Assembly: GCA_010092805.1 (NCBI GenBank)
Contig: JAADYY010000301.1
Location: forward strand, 1 to 23,814
Direction of reading: 5' to 3'
DNA: 23,814 bases
Origin: Chloroflexota bacterium
GTDB lineage: Bacteria; Chloroflexota; Anaerolineae; Aggregatilineales; Phototrophicaceae
Part shown: positions 13,551 to 20,776 of the stretch, one piece after another
Position numbering within the stretch: the first letter of the stretch is position 1
Layout: each line of letters starts with the position of its first letter
Made by a program: the position numbers and the translations under genes
The notes under the pieces: model-generated
Database searches by the model: none
Told to the model about the DNA's origin: nothing
What the model saw: the letters and a program-made list of their open reading frames with translations, nothing else

Positions 13551-15179
13551 ATGCTGCAATCGACTCCCCGGCGCAGTTGGCGTGTTGGGCACTGCCTGCT
13601 GGTGTTGTCCACCATACTGATGGCTGCCGCGTGTTCACCAGCGAGCCAATCGCAGCAGCAGCCCACAGCGCGCAACCGCATTGTGTACGGGCTGACGCTC
13701 CAGCCCAGCGGCTTTGACCCCCACATTCATGCCTCTGCGGAATTGGGTATCCCGCTGCGGCAGGTGTATGACACGCTCGTGTACCGCGATCCGCAGACAC
13801 AGGTGTTTGTCCCTGGGTTGGCGACAGAATGGGCGATCTCGCCCGACGGCCTGACCTACACGTTTCGCCTGCGCGCGGGGATCACATTCCACGATGGCAC
13901 GCCTTTCAACGCGGAAGCCGTCGCTGCCAATTTGGATCGGATCATGAATCCGGACACCGCATCGCAGCGCGCGGCGTTTCTGCTTGGCCCCTACCTCGGC
14001 TATGAGATCGTGGATGAATTGACCATCCGGCTGATCCTCAGCAGCCCGTACAGCCCATTGCTGGATGCGTTGAGCCAGGTCTATTTGGGTATTGCCAGCC
14101 CAGCGGCGTTGGGCCAGTTTTCCAACCAGCGCTACCAGTTCAACCAGGTGGGCACCGGGCCGTTCGCGTTCGTCGAGTATGTGCCCGGTGATCGCCTTGT
14201 GATCCGCCGCTACGAGGATTATGCCTGGGGGCCGCCGTTCTATGATCTGCCGGGCCTACTCTCGGTGGATGAAGTCGAGTTCCGCTTCTTCACCGAACCT
14301 GCGACCCGCGCAACCGCCTTGGAGAGCGGCGAGGCCGACATCATGGGCGAACTCAGCCCGATTGATGCCAGTTTTCTGACGGCGAACAGCGCGATCCAGA
14401 TCTTGCCCGTCGCCGCGCCCGGCCAACCGCTGCAATTTCTCATGAATACGCAGCGCTTCCCCACCGATGATCTGCGTGTGCGCCAGGCATTGATCATGGC
14501 GACCAACCGCGAAGCGATCATCGATGCCGTCTTTCGCCGCTTTTCGCCGCTGGCTTGGGGGCCGTTGTCGCGGAATATGGTTTATGCGTACCGCGAGCTG
14601 CAAGATCTTTACAGCTTCGATCCGGCGCAGGCGCGCACGCTGCTTGAAGCTGCCGGGCTGCAAGATGCCGACGAGAACGGGTTTCTCGACTTGAATGGGG
14701 TGGAAATTGAGGTGAACATCGTCGCGCCGTCATGGGGGATGATCCCAGAAGTTGCGCAGCTTCTGCAAGATCAGTGGCGCGATGCCGGGCTGCGTGTGGT
14801 GATCGACCCGGTGCCTAGCTTGAATCTGCTGCTGGAGGCTGTTGCCAGCGGCGAATACAATCTCGTTGCATTCTATGAATTTGGCCTTGACCCGGTGTTT
14901 TTGAACCGCTATTTCATCAGCAGTGCGCCCAACAATTGGTTGGGCTACGCCAACTCGGCATTGGACGAACTGCTGATCCAGGCGACACAAATTGTCGACC
15001 CGAATGAACGGTTTGTCCGTTATGCGCAGGCACAGCAGATCATCATGCAGGATGCGCTGATTCTCCCCATCCGCGATTACGTCAATCTCAACGGCGCACG
15101 CACATCGATTCAGAATTTGAGTTTTGACGCCTACGGCTGGTTCCCGATCCTCAACAACGTCATCGTCAATCCCAACTGA
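13551..15179 (+). CDS. peptide-type ABC importer substrate-binding lipoprotein (family 5, OppA/DppA-like)
   Basis: The 542-aa protein has a lipoprotein signal: basic residues, a hydrophobic stretch (CLLVLSTILMAAAC) and the lipidated Cys28, then a Ser/Gln-rich linker. The mature part follows the SBP_bac_5 pattern, with YGLTLQPSGFDPHIHAS, YDTLVYRDPQTQVFVPGLATEW, the family signature around YTFRLRAGITFHDGTPFNAEAV, and a two-lobe layout to the C-terminal NLSFDAYGWFP. Substrates of the family include oligopeptides, dipeptides, nickel and some sugars; the sequence does not decide between them. AAAGG at 13540-13544 lies 6 bases before the ATG. It is the first gene of a three-gene operon with two permeases, 5 bases before the next start. 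No ATPase gene follows. Confidence 0.93.
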   Translation: MLQSTPRRSWRVGHCLLVLSTILMAAACSPASQSQQQPTARNRIVYGLTLQPSGFDPHIHASAELGIPLRQVYDTLVYRDPQTQVFVPGLATEWAISPDGLTYTFRLRAGITFHDGTPFNAEAVAANLDRIMNPDTASQRAAFLLGPYLGYEIVDELTIRLILSSPYSPLLDALSQVYLGIASPAALGQFSNQRYQFNQVGTGPFAFVEYVPGDRLVIRRYEDYAWGPPFYDLPGLLSVDEVEFRFFTEPATRATALESGEADIMGELSPIDASFLTANSAIQILPVAAPGQPLQFLMNTQRFPTDDLRVRQALIMATNREAIIDAVFRRFSPLAWGPLSRNMVYAYRELQDLYSFDPAQARTLLEAAGLQDADENGFLDLNGVEIEVNIVAPSWGMIPEVAQLLQDQWRDAGLRVVIDPVPSLNLLLEAVASGEYNLVAFYEFGLDPVFLNRYFISSAPNNWLGYANSALDELLIQATQIVDPNERFVRYAQAQQIIMQDALILPIRDYVNLNGARTSIQNLSFDAYGWFPILNNVIVNPN

Positions 15180-15184
15180 ACCCA

Positions 15185-16111
15185 GTGGATCTCATGGCGC
15201 TCTTGCGGCAGGTCGGTGCAGCCATGTTGACGCTGTGGGCAGCCGTCACGCTGGCATTCTTCGCGCTGCGGCTGCTGCCCGGTGATGCGATCCAAGCGCA
15301 GTTGCTCAGGAGTGGGGCGAGTGCAGCGGTGATCGAGCAGCGCCGCGCCGCGCTTGGCCTGACCGATCCGTTGGCAACGCAGTACCTGCATTATTTGGCG
15401 GGCGTGCTGCGGGGCGATCTGGGTGTATCGCTGATCGACGGGCAGCCGGTCGCAGCGATTTTGGCCCGCCAGCTTGGCCCGACACTTGCGCTGGCCGGGT
15501 CGGCGCTGCTGATCGCGATTGGTATCGGCGTTATATTGGGCGTGACCGCCGCACAGGAGCGCGGTGGGAGCGCGGTCGTCGCGCGTTTGCTGGTTGATCT
15601 GGCGCTGAGCACACCGCTCTATTGGACGGGCATCCTGGCGATCTTCGTCTTCGCGCTCTGGCTCGACTTGCTGCCGGCATCCGGTGCGGGGCGGCTTGAT
15701 CAGCTGGTGCTGCCGGCGGCGGTGTTAGGGTTTCACACCGCCGGCTCCATCGCCCGCGTCACCCAGGCGAATGTCCGCGCTGTGATGGTGGCGCGCTTTG
15801 TCACGACCGCGCGAGCCAAAGGGCTGACCCGTGCCGTGATTTTGCGGCGGCACATCCTGCGTGTGAGCCTGCCCCCTGTGCTCGCGGTGATCGCGCTGCA
15901 GGCGGGTTTTCTGCTCAGCGGCACCGTGATCACGGAGAGCCTGTTCGTTCGCCCAGGGATCGGTCAGGTATTGCTGACGGCGGTACTGCGCCAGGATTAC
16001 CCGGTGGTGCAGGGAGTCGCGGTGTGGTCGGCACTCGCCTACACATTGGTGAGTCTGCTGGCGGATGCCGGGCAGCGCCTGCTTGACCCACGCGTGCGCG
16101 CTTTCCGCTGA
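15185..16111 (+). CDS. ABC importer permease, DppB/OppB-like
   Basis: This is the first of two inner-membrane permease subunits of the peptide-type importer. The N-terminus has the family pattern of a first helix, then a periplasmic loop with RLLPGDAIQAQ and ALGLTDPLATQYLHYLAGVLRGDLGVS. Six transmembrane helices can be counted. The cytoplasmic loop that contacts the ATPase (EAA loop) is TTARAKGLTRAVILRRHILRV around residues 200-220. The start is uncertain: GTG at 15185 (308 aa) or ATG at 15194, both without a Shine-Dalgarno, so translation may depend on the upstream gene, whose stop is 5 bases away. The stop overlaps the next start by one base (TGATG). Confidence 0.93.
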   Translation: MDLMALLRQVGAAMLTLWAAVTLAFFALRLLPGDAIQAQLLRSGASAAVIEQRRAALGLTDPLATQYLHYLAGVLRGDLGVSLIDGQPVAAILARQLGPTLALAGSALLIAIGIGVILGVTAAQERGGSAVVARLLVDLALSTPLYWTGILAIFVFALWLDLLPASGAGRLDQLVLPAAVLGFHTAGSIARVTQANVRAVMVARFVTTARAKGLTRAVILRRHILRVSLPPVLAVIALQAGFLLSGTVITESLFVRPGIGQVLLTAVLRQDYPVVQGVAVWSALAYTLVSLLADAGQRLLDPRVRAFR

Positions 16112-16881
16112 TGCGTCTGCTCTTGCTGATCGCGGCGTTGGCGCTGCTCGCACCCATGCTGGCACCTTACGACCCACTGCGCACCGATCCGGCTGTGCAA
16201 TTGCAGCCACCCGGCGCGGCGCACGCTTTGGGTACAGATTTGCTGGGCCGGGATGTCTTCAGCCGCCTTCTGTTCGGCGCGCAACGGACGCTGCTGCTCG
16301 CGGTGCTGGCGACGACCATCGCGGTGCTCCCCGGCGCGTTGATCGGGCTGGGGGCTGGTTCGGCGTCGCCCAATCTGGATCGGCTCATCGGTGTGTTGAT
16401 CGATGCGGTGCTGGCTTTCCCTGGCTTGATGCTTGCGTTGGTCGTCGTGACGCTGCTTGGCAGTTCCGCCGAGTCGGTGGCGCTGGCGACCGGCATCAGC
16501 CAACTGGCACCGGTGGCGCGCGTCGTCCGCGCCGCGACCATCAGCGTGCGCGGCGAACCGTTCATCGAAGCGGCAGCGGGGCTGGGGGCTGGTTCGGCCC
16601 ACGTGATCAGTAGGCATCTGCTGCCGAACATCGCGCCGACGCTGCTGGTGTATACGGGGGTGGTGTGCAGCTACAGCATTCTCAACAACGCGGCGCTGAG
16701 TTTTCTCGGCTTGGGCGGCGTGCCGGGCGCACCGGATTGGGGCGTGATGCTCAGCGAAGGGCGGCAGGCGTTCCGGGTCGCGCCCTGGATCGCCCTTGCG
16801 CCGGGCGTGGCAATCACCGCGACGATCATCATGCTCAACCGCGCTGTAGATCAACTGGATAGGGTGCTCAGTCGGCGCTGA
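16111..16881 (+). CDS. ABC importer permease, DppC/OppC-like
   Basis: The 256-aa second permease contains the DppC-specific segment HALGTDLLGRDVFSRLLFGAQRTL after its first helix. Several further helices and the EAA loop EAAAGLGAGSAHVISRHLLPN (about residues 150-170) follow. The LSFLGLGGVPGAPDWGVML motif before the last helices is diagnostic. It is slightly short, because the N-terminal cytoplasmic tail common in DppC is missing and the protein starts directly with the first helix. Translation is coupled to dppB by TGATG. Its last 14 bp overlap the 3' end of the convergent isopentenyl phosphate kinase gene. The DppD and DppF ATPases expected in such operons are not present here. Confidence 0.93.
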   Translation: MRLLLLIAALALLAPMLAPYDPLRTDPAVQLQPPGAAHALGTDLLGRDVFSRLLFGAQRTLLLAVLATTIAVLPGALIGLGAGSASPNLDRLIGVLIDAVLAFPGLMLALVVVTLLGSSAESVALATGISQLAPVARVVRAATISVRGEPFIEAAAGLGAGSAHVISRHLLPNIAPTLLVYTGVVCSYSILNNAALSFLGLGGVPGAPDWGVMLSEGRQAFRVAPWIALAPGVAITATIIMLNRAVDQLDRVLSRR

Positions 16882-17656
16882 TGCGGGTGCCGGGTGCCGC
16901 CGAGCCAAGCAGGGTCGCTTGGAGGAGGCCGGGCACCAGCCCGCTGCAAATTCGGATGGTCAGGCGGGGTTCCGCCTGCACCAGCGCGACCATATCGCGG
17001 ACTTTGGTCGCCATCCCGCCTGTCACATCGGTACCCGCCGATCCGCCGAGGGCGCGCTCAACCTGCGGCAGTGCCTGCGGGGTGATACTTGGGATGACTT
17101 GCCCCGCCTGATCGTAGACGCCATCCACTTCACCCAGCAGCATGATCTCATCCGCCGGGATATGTCGCGCAAGATAGAAAAAAACTGTCTCGGTCGAGAT
17201 GATGGTGCCACCGCGCACCTCGTCAAGCGCCACATCGCCATACACCAGCGGCACCACGCCATGATCAAGCAGGGCCTGAAGCGGTTCCGTCGCCATCCGC
17301 ACAATCACACCAGCGCGGCTCACCGCAGAGGCCGAAGGCTGCATCCGCATGACTGGCACCCCGGCATCAAGCAGCGCCTGCGCCACCAGTTGGTTGAGTT
17401 CGGCGGCGACCGTTGCGACATGCGCGAATCCGCGCCATTCATCGGGCGAATCCACGCCATTCACCGTGCCGTAGCGTTCGGCGACAAAGTGCCCAAATGA
17501 TCCGCTGCCATGCCCGATGAGCAGGCGCAGATCCGGGCGTGCGCTCAAGGCAGCCTGAATCTCAGCCGCTAACCGCGCGGCGACATCGGCGCGAAAGCTG
17601 TTTTCAACGCGCTTGTCGGTGAGCAGCGATCCGCCAAGTTTGATAAATGTGAGCAT
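16868..17656 (-). CDS. isopentenyl phosphate kinase (IPK)
   Basis: IPK is a cytoplasmic amino-acid-kinase-fold enzyme that phosphorylates isopentenyl phosphate with ATP to IPP, the last step of the alternative mevalonate pathway. The protein is 262 aa. The N-terminal phosphate loop is FIKLGGSLLTDK with Lys6. The stretch GHGSGSFGHF (residues 48-57) contains the second His (His56), the IPK-diagnostic catalytic His that separates IPK from other members of the fold. PLVYGDVALD, the substrate-side loop, is followed by STETVFFYLA. The C-terminal GTDVTGGMATKV motif binds nucleotide. The start ATG is 18 bases after the mevalonate kinase stop on the same strand, so the two are surely co-transcribed. 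Length and motifs are normal. Confidence 0.93.
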   Translation of the reverse strand: MLTFIKLGGSLLTDKRVENSFRADVAARLAAEIQAALSARPDLRLLIGHGSGSFGHFVAERYGTVNGVDSPDEWRGFAHVATVAAELNQLVAQALLDAGVPVMRMQPSASAVSRAGVIVRMATEPLQALLDHGVVPLVYGDVALDEVRGGTIISTETVFFYLARHIPADEIMLLGEVDGVYDQAGQVIPSITPQALPQVERALGGSAGTDVTGGMATKVRDMVALVQAEPRLTIRICSGLVPGLLQATLLGSAAPGTRISAD

Positions 17657-17674
17657 GACAGCGCCTCCGGTCGT

Positions 17675-18613
17675 TCAGCGGATGGTGGTCGGGAATACGC
17701 GCACGGCACCCGCAGCGCGCAGCGCCGCCCCGACCTGCTGCTGTGTCTCCGGCGCGACGAGGGCGATCATGTTGCCGCCGCGCCCACCGCCGGAGAGCTT
17801 CGCGCCGAGGGCACCTGCCTCTGTTGCGGCACCCACCAACCGATCAAGCTCTGGTGAGCTTACCGTCAGGACTTGCAGCAGGGTGTGATTTTGCGACATC
17901 AGCGCGCCGACGGTCTGGCTGTCGCCAGCCGCAATAGCGTCCCGCGCTGAACGGACCAGCGCTCCGATCTCATCAAGCAGCGGTTGTATACGGGACGAAT
18001 CGGAGTCGAACAACTTGCGGACATCGCCGACAGCCTCGCGAGTCGAGGCCTTCTGGCCCGTATCGCCGATCAGCAAGTGCAGCGGCGCGCCCACATCAAT
18101 CGGTTCAATCGGCTGCTCGCGCACAAAGTAGATCGGGCGCTCATAAACGATCACCGTGTTGTCGATGCCGCTGGGCGTGCCGTGATGGATCTTTTCGATT
18201 TCATAGACGAGTGTGTTCAAGGCGTCGTCGTCGAGTGTCCGGTTGAGTGAGGCCGCCAGCGCGCGGGCGAAGGCCGCCGCAAAGGCCGCTCCGCTGCCCA
18301 TCCCACTGGCAATCGGGATTTGCGAGTCGATGGCAACGGTCACATCCGGCGCATGTGTCGCGCCGATGCGTTGAAGCACGAGCTTCGTGGTCAAGCTGAG
18401 CGCATCATCGACACGCTCAGGCAGATCGCCAGGCAGTTGAATGTCGAGGTCTTCGGCTGTGACGCGCAACCCCTGTCCCGGCGGATCGTTGGGTTGAAAT
18501 GTGGCGAACACCCGCAAATCGGTCACCGGGACAGCAATCGCAGGCTGCCCGTAGACGACGGCATGTTCGCCGAACAGGATGATTTTGGCCGGGGCGCTGA
18601 CCGAGTTTGTCAT
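17675..18613 (-). CDS. mvk: mevalonate kinase
   Basis: This GHMP-family kinase converts mevalonate and ATP to mevalonate 5-phosphate. The protein is 312 aa from the ATG at 18613, an archaeal-like short form. Motif 1 is APAKIILFGEHAVVYG (residues 7-22, Lys10 and Glu16). The ATP loop is IPIASGMGSGAA (99-110), with Gly in place of the common second Ser. HGTPSGIDNT (144-153) carries the catalytic Asp151. Motif 3 is KLSGGGRGGNM (272-282). A GTG at 18634 would add seven residues but has no Shine-Dalgarno. The gene lies between the UbiA gene (stop 22 bases upstream) and IPK on the same strand. Together with IPK it defines the alternative pathway; no phosphomevalonate kinase is seen in the window. 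Confidence 0.94.
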   Translation of the reverse strand: MTNSVSAPAKIILFGEHAVVYGQPAIAVPVTDLRVFATFQPNDPPGQGLRVTAEDLDIQLPGDLPERVDDALSLTTKLVLQRIGATHAPDVTVAIDSQIPIASGMGSGAAFAAAFARALAASLNRTLDDDALNTLVYEIEKIHHGTPSGIDNTVIVYERPIYFVREQPIEPIDVGAPLHLLIGDTGQKASTREAVGDVRKLFDSDSSRIQPLLDEIGALVRSARDAIAAGDSQTVGALMSQNHTLLQVLTVSSPELDRLVGAATEAGALGAKLSGGGRGGNMIALVAPETQQQVGAALRAAGAVRVFPTTIR

Positions 18614-18635
18614 GCGCAGCTCAACTAGCCCCACG

Positions 18636-19571
18636 CTACAGCATACCAGGTAAGTAAAGGATAGCGATGAATGTCAGCCCCCACAAGAGAATCGCAATTT
18701 GCAGCGGGCGATCACGCAGCAAGACTTCATCGGGGGCGCTGCCTTCCCCCTGGACATGAATCAGATACAGGTAGCGGAACAGCGCGTACAGCACAAACGG
18801 CACGGTGATCAGCGCCAGATTAGTGCCTGCCAGCAGAATCGATGGGGTCTCGATGGTGTACAGCAGGTAGGCGATAAAGGTACTTGTGGTCACGAGGCGC
18901 AGCATGTCGTCAAGCAACGGCAGGTTATAGTTTTCAAGCGCTTTGCGCACGCTGCTCGCATTGCCGTTGTTGAACTCTAGGAGTTCTTGGCGGCGCTTGC
19001 CAACCGCCAGAAACAGCGACAGCAGCGCTGAACACGCGTACAGCCAGGGCGAAAACGCCTGCACCGAGATCACGAGCACGCCCGCCGCCACCCGCAGCAC
19101 AAACCCAGCCGTGATCGTCATGACATCCAGGATGGCGATGTTCTTCAGCACAAAGCTGTAGAGCAACTGCAGTACCAAATATGCGATCAGCACCACCGCA
19201 AACGCGCGGCTGTACAGCAGCGCTGTGCCGATGGCGACGATGGGAATGATAATCGCTGCGCCAATTGCCAAGGGGATGGGCAGTTGGCCGGAGGGAATGG
19301 CGCGCAGCCGTTTTTTCGGGTGCTGACGGTCGCGCTCAATATCGACCAGATCATTGACAATGTAAATGGAGCCAACCAGCAGGCACAGCAGCACAAAACT
19401 CAGCGTGACTGTCAGGAAAGCATTGGGGTTGAAGAGCTGACCATCGAAGACCAACCCGGCGTATATGACGACATTTTTCGTCCACTGTTTGGGGCGCATG
19501 GTGCGCACCAGACCGATGAGCGGTTGCACAACTTTCTCCGCGACGTTCGTTGAAGTATCGAAGTATGCCAC
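18636..19571 (-). CDS. UbiA-family prenyltransferase, decaprenyl-phosphate phosphoribosyltransferase-like
   Basis: The 311-aa polytopic membrane protein belongs to the UbiA subgroup typified by the mycobacterial DPPR synthase (Rv3806c), which moves phosphoribose from PRPP to decaprenyl phosphate. Shared landmarks are MRPKQWTKN (25-33), the first Asp-rich motif NDLVDIERDRQHPKKRLR (73-90) with the HPxKRxR extension typical of this subgroup, LDVMTITAGFVLRVAAG, and LFLAVGKRRQEL. About eight or nine transmembrane helices are visible. Aromatic prenylation, as in ubiquinone or menaquinone synthesis, is less likely because of those landmarks. The start is GTG at 19571 with AAGGTG 8 bases before it. 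The gene heads the operon with mevalonate kinase and IPK, so its polyprenyl substrate is made by its own neighbours. The acceptor and product are inferred only. Confidence 0.85.
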   Translation of the reverse strand: MAYFDTSTNVAEKVVQPLIGLVRTMRPKQWTKNVVIYAGLVFDGQLFNPNAFLTVTLSFVLLCLLVGSIYIVNDLVDIERDRQHPKKRLRAIPSGQLPIPLAIGAAIIIPIVAIGTALLYSRAFAVVLIAYLVLQLLYSFVLKNIAILDVMTITAGFVLRVAAGVLVISVQAFSPWLYACSALLSLFLAVGKRRQELLEFNNGNASSVRKALENYNLPLLDDMLRLVTTSTFIAYLLYTIETPSILLAGTNLALITVPFVLYALFRYLYLIHVQGEGSAPDEVLLRDRPLQIAILLWGLTFIAILYLPGML

Positions 19572-19620
19572 TCGAATTACACCTTCACAATTGCAAAATA
19601 TGAATCATCCGCATTGTTAC

Positions 19621-19627
19621 TATAATA
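19621..19627. promoter_or_regulatory. symmetric -10 box between UbiA and decarboxylase genes
   Basis: TATAATA gives a perfect TATAAT on the plus strand (19621-19626) and TATTAT on the minus strand (19622-19627). No good -35 is seen on either side; on the minus strand TCCAAA at 19645-19650 is a weak match at 17 bp. The box is placed about right for both divergent genes, 39 bases from the decarboxylase ATG and about 50 from the UbiA GTG. Confidence 0.5.
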
Positions 19628-19664
19628 AAGGCTTTCGGACACAGTTTGGATGTGAGGAATTGTG

Positions 19665-20651
19665 ATGGAATCCAACCGTCAAGCCACTGCGCGTGCCCAT
19701 CCGAATATCGCCTTCATCAAATATTGGGGCAATATCGACGACGATCTGCGGCTGCCTGCGAATCCGTCGCTGAGCATGAACCTCGACGGGCTGCACGCGG
19801 AGACGACCGTCACCTGGCGCGATGATCTCGCGGCGGATCAGCTCACGCTGCACGGCCAAGTTGAGGGCGGCGCGGCCTTGGAGCGCGTCTCGACACACCT
19901 TGAGCGACTGCGTGAGCGCTTGGGCCTGCGCAATCACGCCGACGTTGTTTCGACGAATAACTTTCCAATGGGCGCGGGGATCGCGTCTTCGGCGGCGGCG
20001 TTTGCCGCTTTGACGGTCGCGGCTGTGGGCGCGGCGGGCGCAGCGATCTCAGAGCGCGAGTTGACAACACTTGCCCGGCTGGGGTCTGGATCGGCGTCGC
20101 GTTCTGTGCCGGGTGGTTTTGTCGCGTGGCGGATGAGCGCGACGCACACCGACTCGTATGCCGAAAGCATCGCACCGCCAGATCACTGGGATCTGGTCGA
20201 TGTGATCGCTGTGGTGAGTCAGGCGCACAAAGCCGTCGGCTCGACACAAGGGCATCGTTCCGCCGCTACCAGCGATTTGCAAGCGGCGCGGGTCGCCGGG
20301 GCAGAAGCGCGCCTGGCTCAATGCCAGCAAGCGATTCTTTCACGCGATTTTGCAGCCCTGGCGGATGTCGTTGAGCACGACAGCAACTTGATGCACGCCA
20401 TCATGATGACCAGCCGCCCGCCGCTGTTTTATTGGCTGCCGCCAACGCTGACGATCATGGCGGCGGTGCGCGCGTGGCGCACAGAGGGCCTGCAAGTCTG
20501 CTACACGCTGGATGCCGGCCCGAACGTCCATTGTATTTGTGTTAGATCTGACGCGGAGCGGGTAAGCGAAAGGTTACGCGCACTTTCTGGAGTCGTAGAT
20601 GTGCGTGTGGCCGCGCCCGGAGCGGGTGCGGTGATTGTACGCAGCAGCTAA
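19665..20651 (+). CDS. mevalonate-phosphate decarboxylase, probably phosphomevalonate decarboxylase
   Basis: This GHMP-family decarboxylase is 328 aa. Motifs match diphosphomevalonate decarboxylase: ARAHPNIAFIKYWG (9-22), NNFPMGAGIASSAAAFAAL (98-116), RLGSGSASRSVPGGFVAW (138-155), a segment with MMTSRPPLFYW (247-257), and YTLDAGPN (280-287) with the catalytic Asp283. The second Lys of the usual KYWGK motif, part of the phosphate-binding site in classical enzymes, is Asn23. With mevalonate kinase and IPK next door and no phosphomevalonate kinase here, I infer that it decarboxylates mevalonate 5-phosphate to isopentenyl phosphate, as shown for the Roseiflexus homologue. Classical diphosphomevalonate activity is not excluded. 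The ATG at 19665 is chosen over the GTG at 19662 because GAGGA at 19654-19658 is better spaced. Confidence 0.88.
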   Translation: MESNRQATARAHPNIAFIKYWGNIDDDLRLPANPSLSMNLDGLHAETTVTWRDDLAADQLTLHGQVEGGAALERVSTHLERLRERLGLRNHADVVSTNNFPMGAGIASSAAAFAALTVAAVGAAGAAISERELTTLARLGSGSASRSVPGGFVAWRMSATHTDSYAESIAPPDHWDLVDVIAVVSQAHKAVGSTQGHRSAATSDLQAARVAGAEARLAQCQQAILSRDFAALADVVEHDSNLMHAIMMTSRPPLFYWLPPTLTIMAAVRAWRTEGLQVCYTLDAGPNVHCICVRSDAERVSERLRALSGVVDVRVAAPGAGAVIVRSS

Positions 20652-20701
20652 GCATCGACTTAACACTTGATGAATGGGCCGCCTTGCTGAGCGCTCACGA
20701 C

Positions 20702-20731
20702 TTGATCACGATTGAGAGACGGCACTATAAT
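20702..20731 (+). promoter_or_regulatory. promoter of the site-2 protease gene
   Basis: TTGATC (20702-20707; four of six) and a perfect TATAAT (20726-20731) are 18 bp apart. Transcription would begin near 20738, about 40 bases before the ATG. The -10 box is not symmetric here. Confidence 0.65.
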
Positions 20732-20776
20732 GGCCGTATCGCACAACTACATATCCCTCTAAAAAGGTAATCGGTA

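Noticed and set aside
16039..16908. Open frame of 289 codons on the minus strand opposite the DppC-like permease
   Set aside because: Extremely Arg/His/Gln-rich shadow; the plus strand has the diagnostic DppC segments and membrane helices.
16868..17656. Other amino-acid-kinase families (glutamate 5-kinase, UMP kinase) for the IPK gene
   Set aside because: The GHGSGSFGH stretch with the second His and the mevalonate kinase neighbour point to IPK.
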